From JALZCH01 sp036400075 (lineage in GTDB: Bacteria > Acidobacteriota > Blastocatellia > Pyrinomonadales > Pyrinomonadaceae), in assembly GCA_036400075.1 (NCBI GenBank), contig DASWLV010000007.1, positions 1-13,292 on the forward strand: 13,292 bases of DNA, given 5' to 3'. A model generated the notes under the pieces. It was not told the origin of the DNA and did not search any database. It saw only the letters and a list, made by a program, of their open reading frames with translations. The first letter of the stretch is position 1. Every line of letters starts with the position of its first letter. Shown here in pieces: positions 11,553 to 13,292 of the stretch. A program made the position numbers and the translations under genes.

Positions 11553-13262
11553 TTACGGGTTCAGAGCCGTCTGTTTGCTTTTGACCAATTGCGCCAGCTC
11601 GCGCGCTTTCGGTAGCAGTTCGATGCCGCGCATAAGCTGCGGATCGGCTTCGTTGTAAGTTTGAAACGCGGTGGTCGAGCCGAAAGCCGCCGTAGATAAT
11701 TCAAAACGAATTTGTCGCCCGATAAAATCGCGTTCTTTGTCGAGCTGCGCGGCGCTTAAGTGTTTGTACTCCGGTTTCGATGCGACATATTTTTTAAACG
11801 CCGCGAAAAGCTGTTCGTTGAACGGAAAATCCGTCGCTTTCAAATCGTGTCCGAATTCGATTGCGCGGTCAACCTTGTAGCTTTCAAAGCCCGCAATGCG
11901 ACCGGCTGCAACTTCGAGAGCGAAACCGAAAACCGGATAATTCAAGCGTTGCTGAACCGGAGTAAGCAGCGCCGGTTTGACGGCTTCATCCGGCTGAATT
12001 CCGCCGCCTTCATAAACTTTGCGTCCGGCGTCGGTCGTCTTTTCGGCTCCGGCTGGTTTTGCGGGTTTGCGCTCGTCGCGTAGTGTTCCGCCCTGATAGT
12101 AATAATCGTAAAGATTTCCGTTTGAATAATCGCGTTGGATGCTGCGTCCCGAAGGCGTTTGATATTTGGCAATCGTCAGAAGCAGCGCCGAATTATACGG
12201 CAGCATAAACGGATTTTGCACCAAGCCTTTACCGAACGTATTTTCGCCGACAATCAAAGCCCGGTCGTGGTCTTGCAAAGCGCCGGCAAGAATTTCAGAC
12301 GCCGAAGCCGTGTTGCGATTGACGAGAACGACGAGCGGGGTTTTATCCGGCGAAGGATTATCGGATTTGAAATAGCCTTCGCTGCCCGGAATGCGCCCGC
12401 GCTGGGTGAAAATAACTTGTCCCTGACCTAAAAACGCTTGTGCAACCTGATAGGCTTGACCGACCAGACCGCCGCCGTTGCTGCGTAAATCGAGAACAAG
12501 CTGCTGCATTCCATCCGACTTTAATTGCCGCATCGCTTCCCGAAACTCGCCCGCCGTTGTTTGATTAAAACCGCCGGTCATCGCAATATAGCCGACTCCC
12601 GGACGAATCATATACGCTTCGGGAACTGAAGGCTGCGGCACGGCATCGCGTGTGATTTCGACGGTGCGCTTTTGTTTTGTCAGATTGTTTTCAACCGTGA
12701 TCTTAGCGTTCGTCCCGCGCGGACCTCGCAGGAAATTGCGGACTTCGACAAAAGTTTTATTTTTCATCGAAGTGCCGTTGACATCAACGATTTTATCGCC
12801 GTAACGAAGACCAGCGCGCCACGCCGGAGAATTTTCAAACGTTGCGCGGATAAAAGTCCACGTCGTGTCGCCGTCTTTCAAATCGCCGATGGTCGCTCCG
12901 ATGCCGAAATATTCCGAACGCTGTTCGGTGCGAAACTGCTCGAATTCTTTCGAATCGAAATAATTCGAATGCGGGTCGAGCGCGTGGAGCATTCCGTCAA
13001 TCGAAGATTTGAAAAGCTCGTTGTAATCCAGCTTTTTGCCGTTAACGTAATTTTCTTCGATAACGCTCAAGGCTTCCGAAACATCGTTTTCGATCATCTC
13101 GCCCGTGACCGTTTTTTTGTTATTCACGACCGGCGCGGACGACGAGCGTTCGATGTTTTTTGAAGTTAATTTAGAAGAACCGTTTCCGCTCTGGGCGAAA
13201 ACGAAAGATTGCGAAATTAGAGAAACGACGAGCAGTAAATTTAAAACTAAACTTTTTTTCAC
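11553..13262 (-). CDS. Carboxy-terminal processing protease (CtpA/Prc-like, peptidase family S41) with signal peptide and PDZ domain
   Basis: This 569-residue periplasmic serine protease would cleave proteins near their C termini in envelope quality control or cell-wall enzyme turnover. Residues 1-23 form a clear signal peptide (MKK, a leucine/valine core, then VFA before QS). A helical region (about 55-118) leads into a PDZ domain (about 119-205, with NSPAWRAGLRYGDKIVDVNG). The protease domain shows VGYIAMTGGF, VLDLRSNGGG (256-265), the nucleophile Ser320 in TASASEI and the general base Lys345 in GENTFGKG, 25 residues apart as expected. After GGIQPDEAV (420-428) comes a 140-residue helical C-terminal region, longer than in the smallest CtpA proteins. 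I chose the GTG at 13262 because AAGGAG (13273-13278) lies 10 nt upstream and the signal peptide starts exactly there. The gene ends with its own terminator. The catalytic residues look complete. Confidence 0.95.
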   Translation of the reverse strand: MKKSLVLNLLLVVSLISQSFVFAQSGNGSSKLTSKNIERSSSAPVVNNKKTVTGEMIENDVSEALSVIEENYVNGKKLDYNELFKSSIDGMLHALDPHSNYFDSKEFEQFRTEQRSEYFGIGATIGDLKDGDTTWTFIRATFENSPAWRAGLRYGDKIVDVNGTSMKNKTFVEVRNFLRGPRGTNAKITVENNLTKQKRTVEITRDAVPQPSVPEAYMIRPGVGYIAMTGGFNQTTAGEFREAMRQLKSDGMQQLVLDLRSNGGGLVGQAYQVAQAFLGQGQVIFTQRGRIPGSEGYFKSDNPSPDKTPLVVLVNRNTASASEILAGALQDHDRALIVGENTFGKGLVQNPFMLPYNSALLLTIAKYQTPSGRSIQRDYSNGNLYDYYYQGGTLRDERKPAKPAGAEKTTDAGRKVYEGGGIQPDEAVKPALLTPVQQRLNYPVFGFALEVAAGRIAGFESYKVDRAIEFGHDLKATDFPFNEQLFAAFKKYVASKPEYKHLSAAQLDKERDFIGRQIRFELSTAAFGSTTAFQTYNEADPQLMRGIELLPKARELAQLVKSKQTALNP

Positions 13263-13272
13263 GCTTGAATTA

Positions 13273-13278
13273 CTCCTT
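13273..13278 (-). promoter_or_regulatory. Ribosome binding site fixing the GTG start of the S41 protease
   Basis: AAGGAG on the minus strand lies 10 nt before the GTG at 13260-13262. It supports GTG as the initiator, since no ATG with a comparable site occurs at the signal peptide. The promoter lies outside the window. Confidence 0.75.
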
Positions 13279-13292
13279 GAAATGGGCGCGCT

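Noticed and set aside
12672..13163. 163-codon open frame on the + strand
   Set aside because: It lies fully antisense to the S41 protease, whose PDZ and protease motifs are unmistakable; composition is Arg/Phe-rich, as expected for a shadow frame.

Overview
The window looks like a chromosomal housekeeping region of a free-living, Gram-negative-type bacterium with moderate G+C content. I favour an Acidobacteriota (Blastocatellia/Pyrinomonadaceae-like) origin. The reasons are a large Hanks-type kinase with a CPxCG zinc-ribbon-like linker, MacB-type permeases without a nearby ATPase, a CtpA-like S41 protease, and many short degenerate repeats. This placement is inference from gene style; no rRNA or marker tree is available here. 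There are no tRNA or rRNA genes, CRISPR arrays, phage genes, or transposase/integrase genes in the window.

Layout. Positions 1-556 hold the 3' part of a DAHP synthase (shikimate pathway entry, + strand). It converges with a minus-strand block running from about 8058 down to 580. In transcription order that block is: a 989-residue membrane sensor Ser/Thr kinase; prmA (ribosomal protein L11 methyltransferase); rsmE (16S rRNA U1498 methyltransferase); a 93-residue conserved-type small protein; a membrane-targeted subtilisin-like S8 protease; a strong intrinsic terminator; and, from its own probable promoter, a class I SAM methyltransferase. The kinase-prmA-rsmE part is tightly packed (3-bp gap, then 8-bp overlap) and is almost certainly one operon.

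Immediately upstream of the kinase lies a 104-bp palindromic element (REP/MITE-like) with perfect 28-bp inner arms and 13-bp terminal arms. To its right, on the + strand, is a self-contained small unit: good promoter, strong Shine-Dalgarno, a 54-residue cysteine-rich bacterial metallothionein, and an intrinsic terminator. Two tandem MacB/FtsX-type ABC permease genes follow (8731-11251). The right end, on the minus strand, holds a CtpA-type S41 protease with signal peptide and PDZ domain, its terminator, and a 55-residue single-pass membrane protein.

Functionally the region mixes envelope proteins (two secreted or membrane-anchored proteases, ABC permeases, a membrane sensor kinase) with ribosome-modification enzymes. 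The most notable points are the sensor-kinase architecture and its coupling to two ribosome methyltransferases, the palindromic element next to the kinase start, the unannotated-size metallothionein, and short repeats that code in frame inside prmA.
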